Shown in pieces: positions 46,181-56,118 of a DNA stretch of 64,000 nt. A program made the translations under genes and the position numbers. Numbering within the stretch: the first letter of the stretch is position 1; each line of letters starts with the position of its first letter. Source of the stretch: Leisingera daeponensis (GTDB lineage Bacteria > Pseudomonadota > Alphaproteobacteria > Rhodobacterales > Rhodobacteraceae); assembly GCF_019801465.1 (NCBI RefSeq), contig NZ_JAHVJA010000016.1, positions 1-64,000 on the forward strand. Direction: 5' to 3'. Below the pieces are notes generated by a model that had not been told where the DNA came from, did no database searches, and saw only the letters and a program-made list of their open reading frames with translations.

Positions 46181-48148
46181 TTGCCTGATAACTCCAGCTA
46201 TTCGGAAGGCGATACCCGCAAGGCATGGGAGAGATTTGTCTCCTCCGACAAGGATGGCAACGGGATGCCGACGAACGTGCGGGATGAGATCCTCGATTCC
46301 TGGCGGCGCAGCCGGGAGTTAGGAGTCGATGCCGGCAGCCAAGCATCGCGCAAGGTGATCGACCAAAGCCAGTTGTTTCTCCGCCGCGAACGCAATTCCG
46401 CGCTCCGCCAGGCGGCCTCGGCGGCCTTCAAGCGGCTGGAGCCGCATCTGAAAGAGGCTCGCACCATCCTGATCCTGGCTGACAGCCAGGGGGTGATCAT
46501 CGACGCCATCGGTGACGAACACGTACTTGACGAGGGTCAGGAAATCCATTTGCAACTTGGCGGCGATTGGAGCGAGCGCACCATCGGCACCAACGGCATC
46601 GGCACGGCTCTTAAGACCGGCAAACCCTCTTACGTGCACGCCTCCGAGCATTTTGCCGAAGGCGTACAGGCTTGGACCTGCGCGGGTGCGCCGATCTTCG
46701 ACCCCCTCACCCAGAACGTGATCGGTGTCGTGGATCTGTCTGGTCCGCCGCAGATTTTCCGCCAGCATAATGTGGCGCTGGTCCTGGCGGCGGCGCGCGA
46801 GATCGAGATTGCGCTGGCAGAACAGAAACAGGTTGAACGCACTCAATTGCTGGAGGCCTTCCTGATGTCGGATTACAGCCGCGCGCATGACAGCGTGGTG
46901 CTGGTCGATCAGTCAGGCCGAGTGCTGTTCCGCCGAGGGCTGGACGATGATCCGCAGCGCCGGACCAAGGAATTGTCGGTCGGCCACAAGCTGTTGCCGA
47001 AACTCGAAGGCCTGTCGGACCAGGACATTCCCAAGCTCTTGCCTCTTAACGTTAAGGCGGAAGGCATCGAACGGCTCAAGCTGGAAGGCGTCTTTCGCGG
47101 CGCCGCCCTGTTTCTCAAGGACAAGGGCAAGATGCAGCGTAAGGCTGGAGCAACCTGCACCATCAAGCCGCGGGTCAATGTGGCCGAAGGCGAGATCCAG
47201 ATCATCGGGTCGTCGCCGAAGATGGCGGATGCCATCGGCCTGGCCGAACGCGCGGCGCTGGCCAATGTTTCGGTGCTGATTCAAGGTGAAACCGGGGTCG
47301 GCAAGGAATTGTTCGCGCGCCTGATCCACAGCCGCATACCGGATAACAAAGCGCCCTACGTGCCGGTTAACTGCGCTGCCATTTCCAGCGATCTGATCGG
47401 CGCGGAACTGTTCGGCTATTCGGAGGGCGCCTTTACCGGCGCCGTCCGGGGCGGGCGCGCCGGGAGGTTCGAACAGGCCAACAACGGGGTGCTCTGCCTC
47501 GACGAGATTGGCGACATGCCGATCGAATTGCAGCCCTACCTGCTCAGGGCGCTCGAACAGCGTGCGATTTACCGCATGGGCGAAAACAAGCGGCGCCCGG
47601 TCGATGTCCGGCTGGTTTCGATGACCAACCGCGACCTGCGCCAGGAGATCGAGAAGGGCAGTTTCCGCCGCGACCTGTTCTACCGGATCGGGGTGATGAC
47701 CATCGAGGTGCCCCCCTTGCGCGAACGCGGCGACGACATCGTCGCGTTGCTCGACCATTTCTCAAAGAAATATGCCGAAGAAACCGGACGCCCGCCGATG
47801 ACCTTTGCCAAGCGGGCGATGGAATTGATGCTGCAATACCAGTGGCCCGGCAACGTCCGGGAGCTAAGAAATGTCGTCCAGCGCTTCTACCTTATGAAGT
47901 CGGGTGGCTTCGTGACTGAGCGGGACCTGCCACCGGAGATTCAGGACGATTTCGATGATGGCGACGAGGATTCTCTGGAGCACATCCTAGGCGGCCATTC
48001 CGGTGACTTAGAAAGCATCGAAGCCAGCGCCATCCGCCGGGCGATCACTGCTGAAAACGGCAACCTGACCAAGGTGGCCCAGGTTCTGGGGATCTCGCGG
48101 CCAACGCTTTATCGCAAGATCAAGCGGTATCACATCCGCAAGGTCTGA
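46181..48148 (+). CDS. Sigma-54-dependent activator, AcoR/MimR-like (GAF-AAA+-Fis)
   Basis: A 655-residue enhancer-binding protein. TTG start at 46181 behind GAGGG. N-terminal GAF sensory region about 75-215 (ILILADSQGVIIDAIGD...WSERTIGTNGIGTAL), a PAS-like linker, then the AAA+ domain with Walker A GETGVGKELFARLIH, the sigma-54 contact loop GAFTGA starting at residue 416, Walker B LCLDEIGDMP and FYRIGVMTIEVPPLRERGDD. A Fis-type helix-turn-helix closes it (TKVAQVLGISRPTLYRKIKRYHI). It most likely senses substrate or product and switches on the prm promoter with the sigma-54 at 29574. Confidence 0.93.
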   Translation: MPDNSSYSEGDTRKAWERFVSSDKDGNGMPTNVRDEILDSWRRSRELGVDAGSQASRKVIDQSQLFLRRERNSALRQAASAAFKRLEPHLKEARTILILADSQGVIIDAIGDEHVLDEGQEIHLQLGGDWSERTIGTNGIGTALKTGKPSYVHASEHFAEGVQAWTCAGAPIFDPLTQNVIGVVDLSGPPQIFRQHNVALVLAAAREIEIALAEQKQVERTQLLEAFLMSDYSRAHDSVVLVDQSGRVLFRRGLDDDPQRRTKELSVGHKLLPKLEGLSDQDIPKLLPLNVKAEGIERLKLEGVFRGAALFLKDKGKMQRKAGATCTIKPRVNVAEGEIQIIGSSPKMADAIGLAERAALANVSVLIQGETGVGKELFARLIHSRIPDNKAPYVPVNCAAISSDLIGAELFGYSEGAFTGAVRGGRAGRFEQANNGVLCLDEIGDMPIELQPYLLRALEQRAIYRMGENKRRPVDVRLVSMTNRDLRQEIEKGSFRRDLFYRIGVMTIEVPPLRERGDDIVALLDHFSKKYAEETGRPPMTFAKRAMELMLQYQWPGNVRELRNVVQRFYLMKSGGFVTERDLPPEIQDDFDDGDEDSLEHILGGHSGDLESIEASAIRRAITAENGNLTKVAQVLGISRPTLYRKIKRYHIRKV

Positions 48149-48185
48149 GGTTGCGGGCTACAGGGGCCCGGTTACAGCATCAAAG

Positions 48186-48625
48186 CCCCACATATAACGC
48201 AGCAAGCTGCCGGAGCGCATTTTTCTATGTCCGGCCACAAAGCCATGTATAGCTATGAAAACAGTTCCGAAATGTGGATAGCCGAGCGGCTGGTTACTTC
48301 CTGAAGTCGCTGACCTCAGGAAAGTTTCTAGCGTAGACAGGGGCAATATGCCAGTCCCTGCGGCAGTCCACACTTTCTCCTAAATTCCCCCGCCTGCTTA
48401 GTCTGCGGGGGTAATACAGAACTTCGGTTTTTAGCTCTTCACCGCGCCGTGCAGGGGCGGTTAGAAAGGCGCTCGACAGGTCTTGCCCATGACAGAAGTC
48501 AGCCTTGGTCATTGGTCGACCTCGCAAACTGCCTTCAAAATTCTGCGTCGCGGTCTGCATTTCCTGCCGTTCGCTGCGATAGCAAAGTCACCCTGGGGGC
48601 GAACTCACGCACTGCGGGACAAAGC
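48186..48625 (+). repeat. 440-bp direct repeat, copy B
   Basis: Second copy of the sequence at 22203-22642, same orientation, 26 kb apart, starting 38 bp after the activator gene. The pair brackets the whole catabolic island. The region 48149-48693 has no other gene. Confidence 0.85.
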
Positions 48626-48693
48626 TGTCGTTCCCTTCATGAGGGATTTCCGGCATGCTCATATCCGTAGCATCGTAGACAATAGGGTAAGAT

Positions 48694-49134
48694 ATGAGTT
48701 TTGGAGACGCCAACAAGCGACCCCCTAAAGCAAGCTGGCTCTATGATGTGGCTGTGTTTAACGAAAGTGAAGACTATGCAGTGCCGGGCGATGTTTTAGT
48801 TTTCCGCAACATCGAAGAAATGTGCTCGGGGATGGAAGCTTGGATGGTCGAAGATGGCGGAATTGGGTTTTGCTTGAATGGCTTAGGGCAAACTATCAAG
48901 CTTGACATGATCGGTGAAAAAGCGGTGGGTCTAGTAGACGATGCTAGCGAACCCGATCTCACCACCTTGCAATCGTGGCTAAAGTCTGCAGCCAAAAGTG
49001 TCCGAGATGCGAGAGAGATTAAGTCGCGCAAAAAGCCTCGTTTTTTCTGGTCGCCTCCGACACTCGGATACGTCGAGGCTCAAGGGGTATTGCCTGAGAC
49101 CATTGAGGGATTGATAGCCTACATTCATATGTAG
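48694..49134 (+). CDS. Hypothetical protein
   Basis: A 146-residue acidic, soluble protein with low-GC codon use (MSFGDANKRPPKASWLYDV...). AGGGTAAGAT precedes the ATG. The central part (GDVLVFRNIEEMCSGMEAWMVEDGGIGFCLNGLGQTIKLD) resembles in style the small immunity proteins of polymorphic toxins, but no toxin is adjacent and I cannot assign a family. Confidence 0.55.
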   Translation: MSFGDANKRPPKASWLYDVAVFNESEDYAVPGDVLVFRNIEEMCSGMEAWMVEDGGIGFCLNGLGQTIKLDMIGEKAVGLVDDASEPDLTTLQSWLKSAAKSVRDAREIKSRKKPRFFWSPPTLGYVEAQGVLPETIEGLIAYIHM

Positions 49135-49244
49135 GTTTGGGCTCTTTGCTGCCTTGCGGCGGTGCAGCACCAAGCTGCCCGCCGCGGCAGCGTTCCTGGC
49201 TAACCGTGATTGGCTCGAGCCAGCCCAAAGCGGCCCCATGCCTA

Positions 49245-49283
49245 GCGACCAGCCTGGCGGGCCAGCACATGCAGGTCGGGCGG
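49245..49283 (+). repeat. 39-bp exact repeat, copy B (pair with 24494-24532)
   Basis: Same 39 bases and orientation as at 24494. Together with the 440-bp repeat it makes a repeat-gene-repeat pattern seen twice in this window. The rest of 49135-49577 has no gene; it is AT-rich towards the next operon and should contain its promoter. Confidence 0.8.
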
Positions 49284-49577
49284 GTAGCGGACATTTGCTG
49301 CTGGCGCAAACTGCAAGAAGATCCTCGAACGAAGCGGACCTAGCTGTGGACGATGGGTTGCAGGCTATACGCTAATCTCCTATAAGTCATTGCAACCCCA
49401 AATTGCCTATCATTTGAGATTCACTAGTGAATACCCTTGTCCCGCAGAGCGCAATCCTGGTGAGCATCTTCTGAATGATCCTCCGTTGACACCCTTGTCA
49501 AAAGGCAGTGTGAGAACAGCTGCCAAGCTCACTTGAGGAGCTTGAATTGAGAAAATCTACAAGCAAGAGAAATAAGC

Positions 49578-50435
49578 GTGAACCATACTGTTGGACCTGA
49601 TCCACTTGAGCCCGATGAGCGAGCACGCTCCAACTTTGTGCGCGACTTGGTGCAGCAGCGGAAAGAACCACCGAACGCTTCGTCGGTGTGGCCCGGCCCG
49701 ACACCAAAGCACATCGTACAATTTTGGGACGACTTGCAACGGCTACCTGGAGACGTTGAAGCCTGCATGAACTCTTGGAGGCAGCTTGAACGAGAAGGTT
49801 TTACAATAGAGGTATTCGATAAACACTCTGCGAGCACTTTTATCCGAAATCGTCTGGGTGCGCGTTTTGAAAGAGCGTTCAAGCAGTGCTATCATCCTTC
49901 GATGATGTCGGACTACTTTCGCTACTCATATGTACTCGTCGAGGGTGGGTTTTACATTGATGCGGACGACGTCTACCACGGCACGCCTATTGGCAAACTT
50001 TTTGAAGATGGACGTTTGAAGCTGCAGCCGTTCTGTTACGATGTGGCAACGGCTCAGATGGTGCCTGCAAAAGTGTTTACTGAACACGGAGCTGATCGAC
50101 TGGAGTGGATATTCTACTTCAATACGACGCCCCTTATAGCACCACGAAATCATCCCATCGTTGAAAGGGCTCTCTTTAACGCCACCGCCTCTTTGGAAGC
50201 AGACAAATCCAATGGTTTGCCAGAAGTTCAAGCTACAACTGGGCCGGGAAACCTCACACGATCAATCTTTGAGGTAATAAGTGAAGGTTGTCCGTCCGAC
50301 GCGCTCATGGTTGCGCATGATTGGGATCTAACATCCACAAGCCAGTGGCCACTTAGCTATCGCAACGACTCGAGAAATTGGAGGTTGTCCAATCAGCAAG
50401 CCTTTGTAGAACCACATACTACAGCCGAGCTATGA
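49578..50435 (+). CDS. Glycosyltransferase family 32-like (DXD sugar-binding)
   Basis: A 285-residue cytoplasmic enzyme. The motif MMSDYFRYSYVLVEGGFYIDADD near residue 115 is the DXD-containing signature of GT32-type retaining transferases (alpha-mannosyl/galactosyl), which use a nucleotide sugar and a divalent metal. PKHIVQFWDD near residue 43 is the matching N-terminal strand. The stop overlaps the next start (ATGA). Low-GC codon use marks the whole operon as foreign compared with the vir and prm genes. A weak ribosome site precedes the ATG. Confidence 0.78.
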   Translation: MNHTVGPDPLEPDERARSNFVRDLVQQRKEPPNASSVWPGPTPKHIVQFWDDLQRLPGDVEACMNSWRQLEREGFTIEVFDKHSASTFIRNRLGARFERAFKQCYHPSMMSDYFRYSYVLVEGGFYIDADDVYHGTPIGKLFEDGRLKLQPFCYDVATAQMVPAKVFTEHGADRLEWIFYFNTTPLIAPRNHPIVERALFNATASLEADKSNGLPEVQATTGPGNLTRSIFEVISEGCPSDALMVAHDWDLTSTSQWPLSYRNDSRNWRLSNQQAFVEPHTTAEL

Positions 50436-52660
50436 ACCTCAACCGCACGCGTTTTGCCGTTCATCGTTTGGCCGTTCGGATGGGACATGGCTTTCGCAGC
50501 ATTCTTCCGAGGCAAAAATCAAGAGCATTCGGGCGCCAGCAATGCTTATCGGCGGAAACGATCGAAAAGGTTTACGTAATCAATCTTGACCGAGAACCAG
50601 ACCGTTGGGCTCGCGTTAGAACGGAGCTTAGGCGGGTTCGGGATACGTTTGGCGGTGACCTTCTAGCTCTTTCGGAAAGACACCCAGCCGTGGATGCGAG
50701 GAGTTTCTTGCAGGACCCTCCCAAGAGCGCGGCTGTTGATCCCTTTTACACATTGGCAGATCAACTTTTTGTCGAGCCTCAACCTCAGACGCTTCCAACA
50801 CGGTTTGAGCTTGATGAGCCAATCCGAATGAGCCGGGCTGAAGTTGCCGTTGCAAGGTCACACATAGAGATTTGGAGGAAAATTGCGAACGGCTCGCAGG
50901 AATATGCTCTTATTCTCGAAGACGACGTTTGGTTTCACCCAAGCTTCGCCCGTCATCTCGATAAAGCTTGGAAGGATATTGCGGATAATAGCGATAGCTT
51001 TGGTGCCTTAGACCTACTTTATGTTTCATACATGGAGGCAACGAACGGTGCTCCAAAGAATTTCGTTTCGAATAGTGTATTCAGGCCAGAGCGCGGACTA
51101 TGGTACTTGTCTGGTTACGTCCTTTCACGGCAAGGAGCGAAGAAGCTTCTCCGCTTGCTGCCGTGTCGTGGTCCGGTTGATCTGTGGATCAACCAGAAGT
51201 TCAGTGAGTTGAATGTTTATGCGACAAGGTGCCCCATTGTTCGTCAAAGAACAGACTCTTTCTCCACCAACTCTTACTCTATTCTTCCAGCCCTCACTAC
51301 GATTGGTGCTATAGACAGTGAAGGCGCGGCGCTATTCAATTCCAGACCAACGCGACAGCCTGTTTTTTCTTTTGGCCCACCCAACTCTGGCCAATCGTCT
51401 CTGGCTATGGCTTTGTCAATGCTTGGTTACCGATGCTGTAGCGATCTCGACATGCTCCCGACAGAGGAATTAAATCAGCTTAGCGAAGGAAGTTCAGATC
51501 GGGTTTTTAATGCGTACGTCAATGTGGGGTGCCTCGAACCCATGATTGAGGACCTTCGCAGCAAATATCCCAACGCCAAGTTCATCTTAACTGCGTCTCC
51601 CGGAAGTTCTGCTGGCCCAACGCTTCAAGATATTTTGGACTGTCTTGAGGGTGCGGATGTTATCACACTTGATACTGAAAGTATCACTGCATGGCGAGTT
51701 CTTTGTGAGCACCTTAGGTGCGTTCCACCATTTTGCTCATTCCCAAGTTTGGAAGATTTGGGACAAAGACCCGTCGCCGATGAACGCACGGAACTAACCT
51801 TGGGCAAAGAACGCGCATTACCCAAGTGGGATCGTTCTCCCTGGGTAGTTGAAGCTGATTATCACTCTTGGTCAGGAATTCGAATCGAGCCGCCGAGCGA
51901 TGTGGCAGCAGGAAGGTATTTGAATTCTTGCGACGTCCCAGGTCCGTTCGACTCGAAGTTTTGGTCCAAGCGATCAGATACCTTTACCGGGAACGCGGCG
52001 CTTTTCCGTCCCGAAAATGTAAAGAAATATGATTTCGAGGGCGTTTCGCTACATGTCCAGCGGGAAGAGTTGGGTGTTCGGAAATTCAGTGCAGGTGCCG
52101 TAACCAGCCATGCCGATTTCTCTTACGGACGGTTTGAAGCAACACTTCAAGCTTCTAGCGTGCCTGGGGTAGTCACAGGGTTCTTTCTTCACCGAAATTC
52201 GCCACATCAGGAAATAGACATTGAAATACCCGGGAATGCGCCCAATCGTCTAATTGTCAATGTCTTTTACAACCCAGGCAACCAGGGCGCACAGTTCGAC
52301 TACGGTTACCGGGGATCTCCAATGTACATCGAACTGGGATTCGACGCGTCAAAGGGAATGCATCAATATGCAATCGAATGGACGCCGCACGAGATCAGAT
52401 GGTTGGTCGATGACGCGCTAGTCCACCGACGCGTGCTTTGGAATCCAACCCCTATTCCGCATTTGCCCATGAAACTGCATTTAAATGCTTGGCCTTCTCG
52501 CTCCTATCAACTTGCTGGGCGGCTGTCCGCTCGTCGGCTTCCAGCTAAGGCCTACATTCATTCAATCCGAGTACAGAGTTACGACCAGCTACCAATTGCA
52601 CAAGAAGTCAAAACCTCTATGGGATCTGGTAAGCCAGTCAATTGTGGAGCTTCAAAATGA
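50432..52660 (+). CDS. Three-domain fusion: GT25 glycosyltransferase, sulfotransferase-like P-loop, GH16 glycanase
   Basis: A 742-residue protein, coupled by ATGA overlaps to both neighbours. Residues about 45-290 are a GT25 (LPS glycosyltransferase) domain: VYVINLDREPDRW, MSRAEVAVARSHIEIWRKI and ALILEDDVWFHPSF (ED-D metal site). Residues about 310-470 look like a degenerate sulfotransferase: FSFGPPNSGQSSLAMALSML as the 5' P-loop, then YPNAKFILTASP. Residues about 490-725 are a GH16 beta-jelly roll with the intact catalytic E594-x-D596-x-E598 (EIDIEIPG) and WTPHEIRWLVDDALVHR. There is no signal peptide although GH16 enzymes usually work outside the cell. Synthesis, sulfation and trimming of one glycan by a single chain is the attractive but unproved reading. 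Confidence 0.8.
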   Translation: MNLNRTRFAVHRLAVRMGHGFRSILPRQKSRAFGRQQCLSAETIEKVYVINLDREPDRWARVRTELRRVRDTFGGDLLALSERHPAVDARSFLQDPPKSAAVDPFYTLADQLFVEPQPQTLPTRFELDEPIRMSRAEVAVARSHIEIWRKIANGSQEYALILEDDVWFHPSFARHLDKAWKDIADNSDSFGALDLLYVSYMEATNGAPKNFVSNSVFRPERGLWYLSGYVLSRQGAKKLLRLLPCRGPVDLWINQKFSELNVYATRCPIVRQRTDSFSTNSYSILPALTTIGAIDSEGAALFNSRPTRQPVFSFGPPNSGQSSLAMALSMLGYRCCSDLDMLPTEELNQLSEGSSDRVFNAYVNVGCLEPMIEDLRSKYPNAKFILTASPGSSAGPTLQDILDCLEGADVITLDTESITAWRVLCEHLRCVPPFCSFPSLEDLGQRPVADERTELTLGKERALPKWDRSPWVVEADYHSWSGIRIEPPSDVAAGRYLNSCDVPGPFDSKFWSKRSDTFTGNAALFRPENVKKYDFEGVSLHVQREELGVRKFSAGAVTSHADFSYGRFEATLQASSVPGVVTGFFLHRNSPHQEIDIEIPGNAPNRLIVNVFYNPGNQGAQFDYGYRGSPMYIELGFDASKGMHQYAIEWTPHEIRWLVDDALVHRRVLWNPTPIPHLPMKLHLNAWPSRSYQLAGRLSARRLPAKAYIHSIRVQSYDQLPIAQEVKTSMGSGKPVNCGASK

Positions 52661-54261
52661 AGATTCTTTCTTACAATCCTGGCCACGACGGCGCATTCTC
52701 GTATATCAAGGATGGTCGTTTAATATTCTCCATCGAAGCCGAAAAAAACTCCAGTTACCGGCACTCAGCGATATCTGTACCCGATGCCTTCCAAGTCATT
52801 GCTGAACTTGAAACAATTCCAGACGTTCTCTGCCAAGGTGGCTGGTGGCCTGGTGACATTCCGCGAGTTGGGGAGGTCGTTGCAGGTTACCGTGACAACG
52901 ATTTCGCCACGGTCAACGTGAGTAAAAGGCGCTTTCTGGGAAAGGCCATAGATTTCTTTTCATCGTCCCACGAGAGATCGCATCTTCTTTGCGCGTTTGG
53001 CATGTCGGACCTGCCGAAAGGCACTCCCTGTTATGTGTTGCTTTGGGAAGGTGTCATTGCGGCCTTCTACGAAATCGATGCCGAACTCAAAATAAAGAAG
53101 ATAGCGGAAGTGCTGCCAGAACCAGGCCATCGATATGCGTTGCTTTACGCATTGGCGGACCCAACTTTCGACATGAGTGTCGCTGAATACTCCCGACTAT
53201 CCGACGCTGGAAAACTGATGGCACTCGCTTCGTTTTCGAAAAGAGGTCAAGCTTCTAGCGAGGAAGAAAAAATTGCGTCGTTCTTGTTGCAAGATTGCGA
53301 GCACTTGAAACCCAGCGATTGCGAGGCCCTGAAGGAGTTGTGTCACTACAATGTGGGGCTGGATGATCAAGAATTTCGAAACTTTGCTGGAATCTTTAGT
53401 GGTCGGCTTTTCAACCGTTTTGCCCAGTTCGCAGAAGCCAATCTCAAGAGGGAAATGCCCTTGTTAGTTGTAGGAGGTTGTGGTCTTAATTGCGATTGGA
53501 ACACCAATTGGAAAGATTCAGGACTGTTTAGCGAGGTGTTCGTCCCGCCGGTCGCCAACGACTCGGGTTCGGCGATTGGCACAGCCATTGACGCACAGTT
53601 CCACCTCACTGGCGAACCAAAGATTGAGTGGAGCGTATACTCTGGACAACATTTTCAGTCTGATGAATGTGTGGATAGCGCCGAGTTTGACGTATTGGAG
53701 CCGAATATCGGGACGGTTGCCACACTGCTGGCAAACGATATGATCCTTGGGTGGGTCAGCGGTCGCTACGAAATTGGACCGCGCGCCCTTGGCAATAGAT
53801 CCATTTTGGCAGCGCCTTTCAGAGCCAGCACCAGAGAACGGCTGAATGTGATAAAACAGCGGGAGCAGTTTCGGCCAATAGCTCCCGTATGCTTGGAAGA
53901 CGATGCAAAAAAATGGTTTGGCTGCAATCAGCCAAGCCCATTTATGCTTTACACTTACCGCGCTTCAACGAATGAGCTTTCGGCGGTGACTCACGTCAAT
54001 CGGACTGCGCGTATTCAAACTGTATCGGAAGTGAGCAACCCTAGATTGCACGAGTTGTTGACGGCATTCAAAGATCTAACAGGCTATGGGGTGTTGTGTA
54101 ACACTTCATTGAATTTCAAGACCAAGGGCTTCATTAACACGATGTCTGATCTTTCTGCATACACTTTGGAGCACAAGATTGACGGGTTCGTGGTCGATGG
54201 AAAGATATACATGCGAAGAACGTCTTCACAGTACCAAAAATATCTCCGCCAAAATTGTTGA
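52657..54261 (+). CDS. NodU/CmcH-family carbamoyltransferase
   Basis: A 534-residue enzyme that moves a carbamoyl group from carbamoyl phosphate onto a hydroxyl of a sugar or natural product. The N-terminal Kae1-like part carries the metal site variant HERSHLLCAFG (H-x3-H), and GGCGLNCDWN...SGLFSEVFVPPVANDSGSAIG. The C-terminal part has the highly conserved GRYEIGPRALGNRSILA and FRPIAPV. Start at 52657 overlaps the preceding stop (ATGA). In the company of two glycosyltransferase-type genes it presumably carbamoylates their glycan. Confidence 0.88.
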   Translation: MKILSYNPGHDGAFSYIKDGRLIFSIEAEKNSSYRHSAISVPDAFQVIAELETIPDVLCQGGWWPGDIPRVGEVVAGYRDNDFATVNVSKRRFLGKAIDFFSSSHERSHLLCAFGMSDLPKGTPCYVLLWEGVIAAFYEIDAELKIKKIAEVLPEPGHRYALLYALADPTFDMSVAEYSRLSDAGKLMALASFSKRGQASSEEEKIASFLLQDCEHLKPSDCEALKELCHYNVGLDDQEFRNFAGIFSGRLFNRFAQFAEANLKREMPLLVVGGCGLNCDWNTNWKDSGLFSEVFVPPVANDSGSAIGTAIDAQFHLTGEPKIEWSVYSGQHFQSDECVDSAEFDVLEPNIGTVATLLANDMILGWVSGRYEIGPRALGNRSILAAPFRASTRERLNVIKQREQFRPIAPVCLEDDAKKWFGCNQPSPFMLYTYRASTNELSAVTHVNRTARIQTVSEVSNPRLHELLTAFKDLTGYGVLCNTSLNFKTKGFINTMSDLSAYTLEHKIDGFVVDGKIYMRRTSSQYQKYLRQNC

Positions 54262-54435
54262 AAGGCGTCGAAACAGTTTCTCTCTGTCTCGCCCTAAGCT
54301 CTTACATGATTAGACCGATAAACAAAGTATAGAAGGATGTCAGCGTCGACAGAAGTGATGCGCCTCAGGATCATCCAAGGTCCGATTTAGTGAATAGTGC
54401 AGCACTGTCCAACGGAATGCCGCGCCGAAGCACTG

Positions 54436-54508
54436 AATGCTGCACTCGGTTGCCCATGGCCGTTCTGGCTACCACTGCAGTGCGGCGTCGGGTTGTGACG
54501 AATGTCCG
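54436..54508 (+). repeat. 73-bp degenerate intergenic repeat, copy 1
   Basis: Aligns without gaps to 57383-57455 at about 85% identity, ending in GTTGTGACGAATGTCCG. It occupies the 313-bp spacer after the glycan operon, in which no gene is seen. Confidence 0.7.
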
Positions 54509-54574
54509 GTCAGGGTCGGGAGCCAACGGCACGCCTGGACAAGACCGGTGATTGGCACACCTGTTAGTCTGACA

Positions 54575-55693
54575 TTATAGGACGCCAAGCAATTTCTTCA
54601 CGGCCTCTATCACCGCTTCGAGTTTCTCTGGGTTGAGCGCGAGGTAGCCCGTTCCCATCGTAGGGATCGCCCACTTAATCGTGGTATCGACGATCAGATC
54701 GCCTTTTCTCAGACACCAAGCGAAGCCCTTATTTAATGCTGTGGCCAGCGCCTCGATGATCTCTTGAAGGCGTTTGGGGTCAGGATGGTCTTTGGCGATT
54801 TCAACTTTGAGGTCTTGCACTGGCTGCCGGACGATGCCCAGTTCCTGCGCTACAGGCGCATCGTGGAGCAGTTCGGGCGGCATGTTTCCACCAATGCCGT
54901 GCCGGTTGAGAGACGCGCGTCGCAGTTCGGCCTCGAGCTCTTCAACGCGCTTTTCAAGGTTAAATTTGGCACGGATTTTCTCGATTTCCTTGGCTATAGC
55001 CTCGTGCCCGGTTTCCCAGATTGCTTGGTCAATCAGAGCCACCCGCCGTTGTAGTTCCCAAGGCAACGGTTGCCCGTCCACCAATCCGGAGTACCACTCG
55101 AGAAAGAAAGCAAGGAAATCCCCCCAATCCTCGCTTTTGCTCGAATGGTACGCTGTCAACTTGTCATAGCTGTTTGCCAAGGCTAGCGGCATAGGCACGC
55201 GCGACCAAAGAGGTTGATCAAACAGCTGTGCGGGATGATTATTCTCAAGGAATTTGGCGTCACTGTTTGCCTGGCGGTAAGCGAGTTCGCTCCAATCCAC
55301 GGTCTCTGCGTCCGCGTCGTCATCGTAGCCTGCAGCTCGCAACAGCACAGATGAACTCAACACACCAGCTGCGATTTCCGGGTTGCCCTCGCCAAGGGTG
55401 GAATAATGTGCTGAAAACACCGCGTCAGCGAATGCTGACCACGTATCCGCTGCCGTTGAATAGAAGGCAGAATTCAGGAAATCTTCTTCTTTATCCAAAA
55501 CCTCCGCCGCTGCAACGGTGGAGATTATCATGGAACGGAAAACACGCCACAAAAGCTTGAGGATCTCATTTTTGCTTTCATCTCCCAACCTTGGAAGAAC
55601 TCGCAACGCAGCACGTGCCGAGAACGCAACCAGTGCCGGATGCGGTTGGGTCTTCAGCCACGCTCTTGCACTGTCCTCATCCGATATTACCAA
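54575..55693 (-). CDS. Hypothetical protein with NMPPEL motif
   Basis: A 372-residue soluble, mainly helical protein. Residues about 240-275 form a coiled coil (EKIRAKFNLEKRVEELEAELRRA), followed by RHGIGGNMPPELL, a motif like the 'GNNPPE' element recurrent in uncharacterised alphaproteobacterial proteins. The C-terminus (about 320-372) is a hydrophobic amphipathic helix pair. No ATGs compete with the one at 55693. Function unknown; it is the only cargo gene here on the minus strand. Confidence 0.6.
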   Translation of the reverse strand: MVISDEDSARAWLKTQPHPALVAFSARAALRVLPRLGDESKNEILKLLWRVFRSMIISTVAAAEVLDKEEDFLNSAFYSTAADTWSAFADAVFSAHYSTLGEGNPEIAAGVLSSSVLLRAAGYDDDADAETVDWSELAYRQANSDAKFLENNHPAQLFDQPLWSRVPMPLALANSYDKLTAYHSSKSEDWGDFLAFFLEWYSGLVDGQPLPWELQRRVALIDQAIWETGHEAIAKEIEKIRAKFNLEKRVEELEAELRRASLNRHGIGGNMPPELLHDAPVAQELGIVRQPVQDLKVEIAKDHPDPKRLQEIIEALATALNKGFAWCLRKGDLIVDTTIKWAIPTMGTGYLALNPEKLEAVIEAVKKLLGVL

Positions 55694-56118
55694 CTTCGCG
55701 CTCCTTTAATGACGCCACTTGGTCGCTACGAGCTTAACCAGTTCAATAATGTATTGATAGCGAGTGCCTAAATTGGCTCATAGAGGGCAGCAACTATTTG
55801 AGAAGTTGCTCTGTTCTTGACTGGCCGAAAACTCTGCCTGCTTGGCAGGCCTTGGCCTGCCGGATCATGCTGCACGATGCCGCCGATGGCCGTTTTGGGG
55901 AAGCTGCACAGCAGCGATGACCATCCTGGCCAACGGCAGGATAGGGCCGCTTGACCTTCTTCAGTTGTCGTCGGATAGTATGGTTGGCCTAACGCGTAGG
56001 CCGGTGTGCCCGCCATGCGAAGCAAAGCAACGCGATTTCGATTTTTTTTGGATACCATGCCGTTGGCAGGGTCTGATAAGCAGCGGGCACCTTTTCGGAT
56101 CCAGTTCGGATATGGATC
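55694..56118. other. Intergenic region with decayed repeat sequence
   Basis: No gene is seen. Stretches around 55840-55990 (such as GCCGATGGCCGTTTTGGGGA) resemble the repeat family at 54.4, 57.4 and 58.8 kb. It must also contain the divergent promoters of the flanking genes. Confidence 0.45.
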
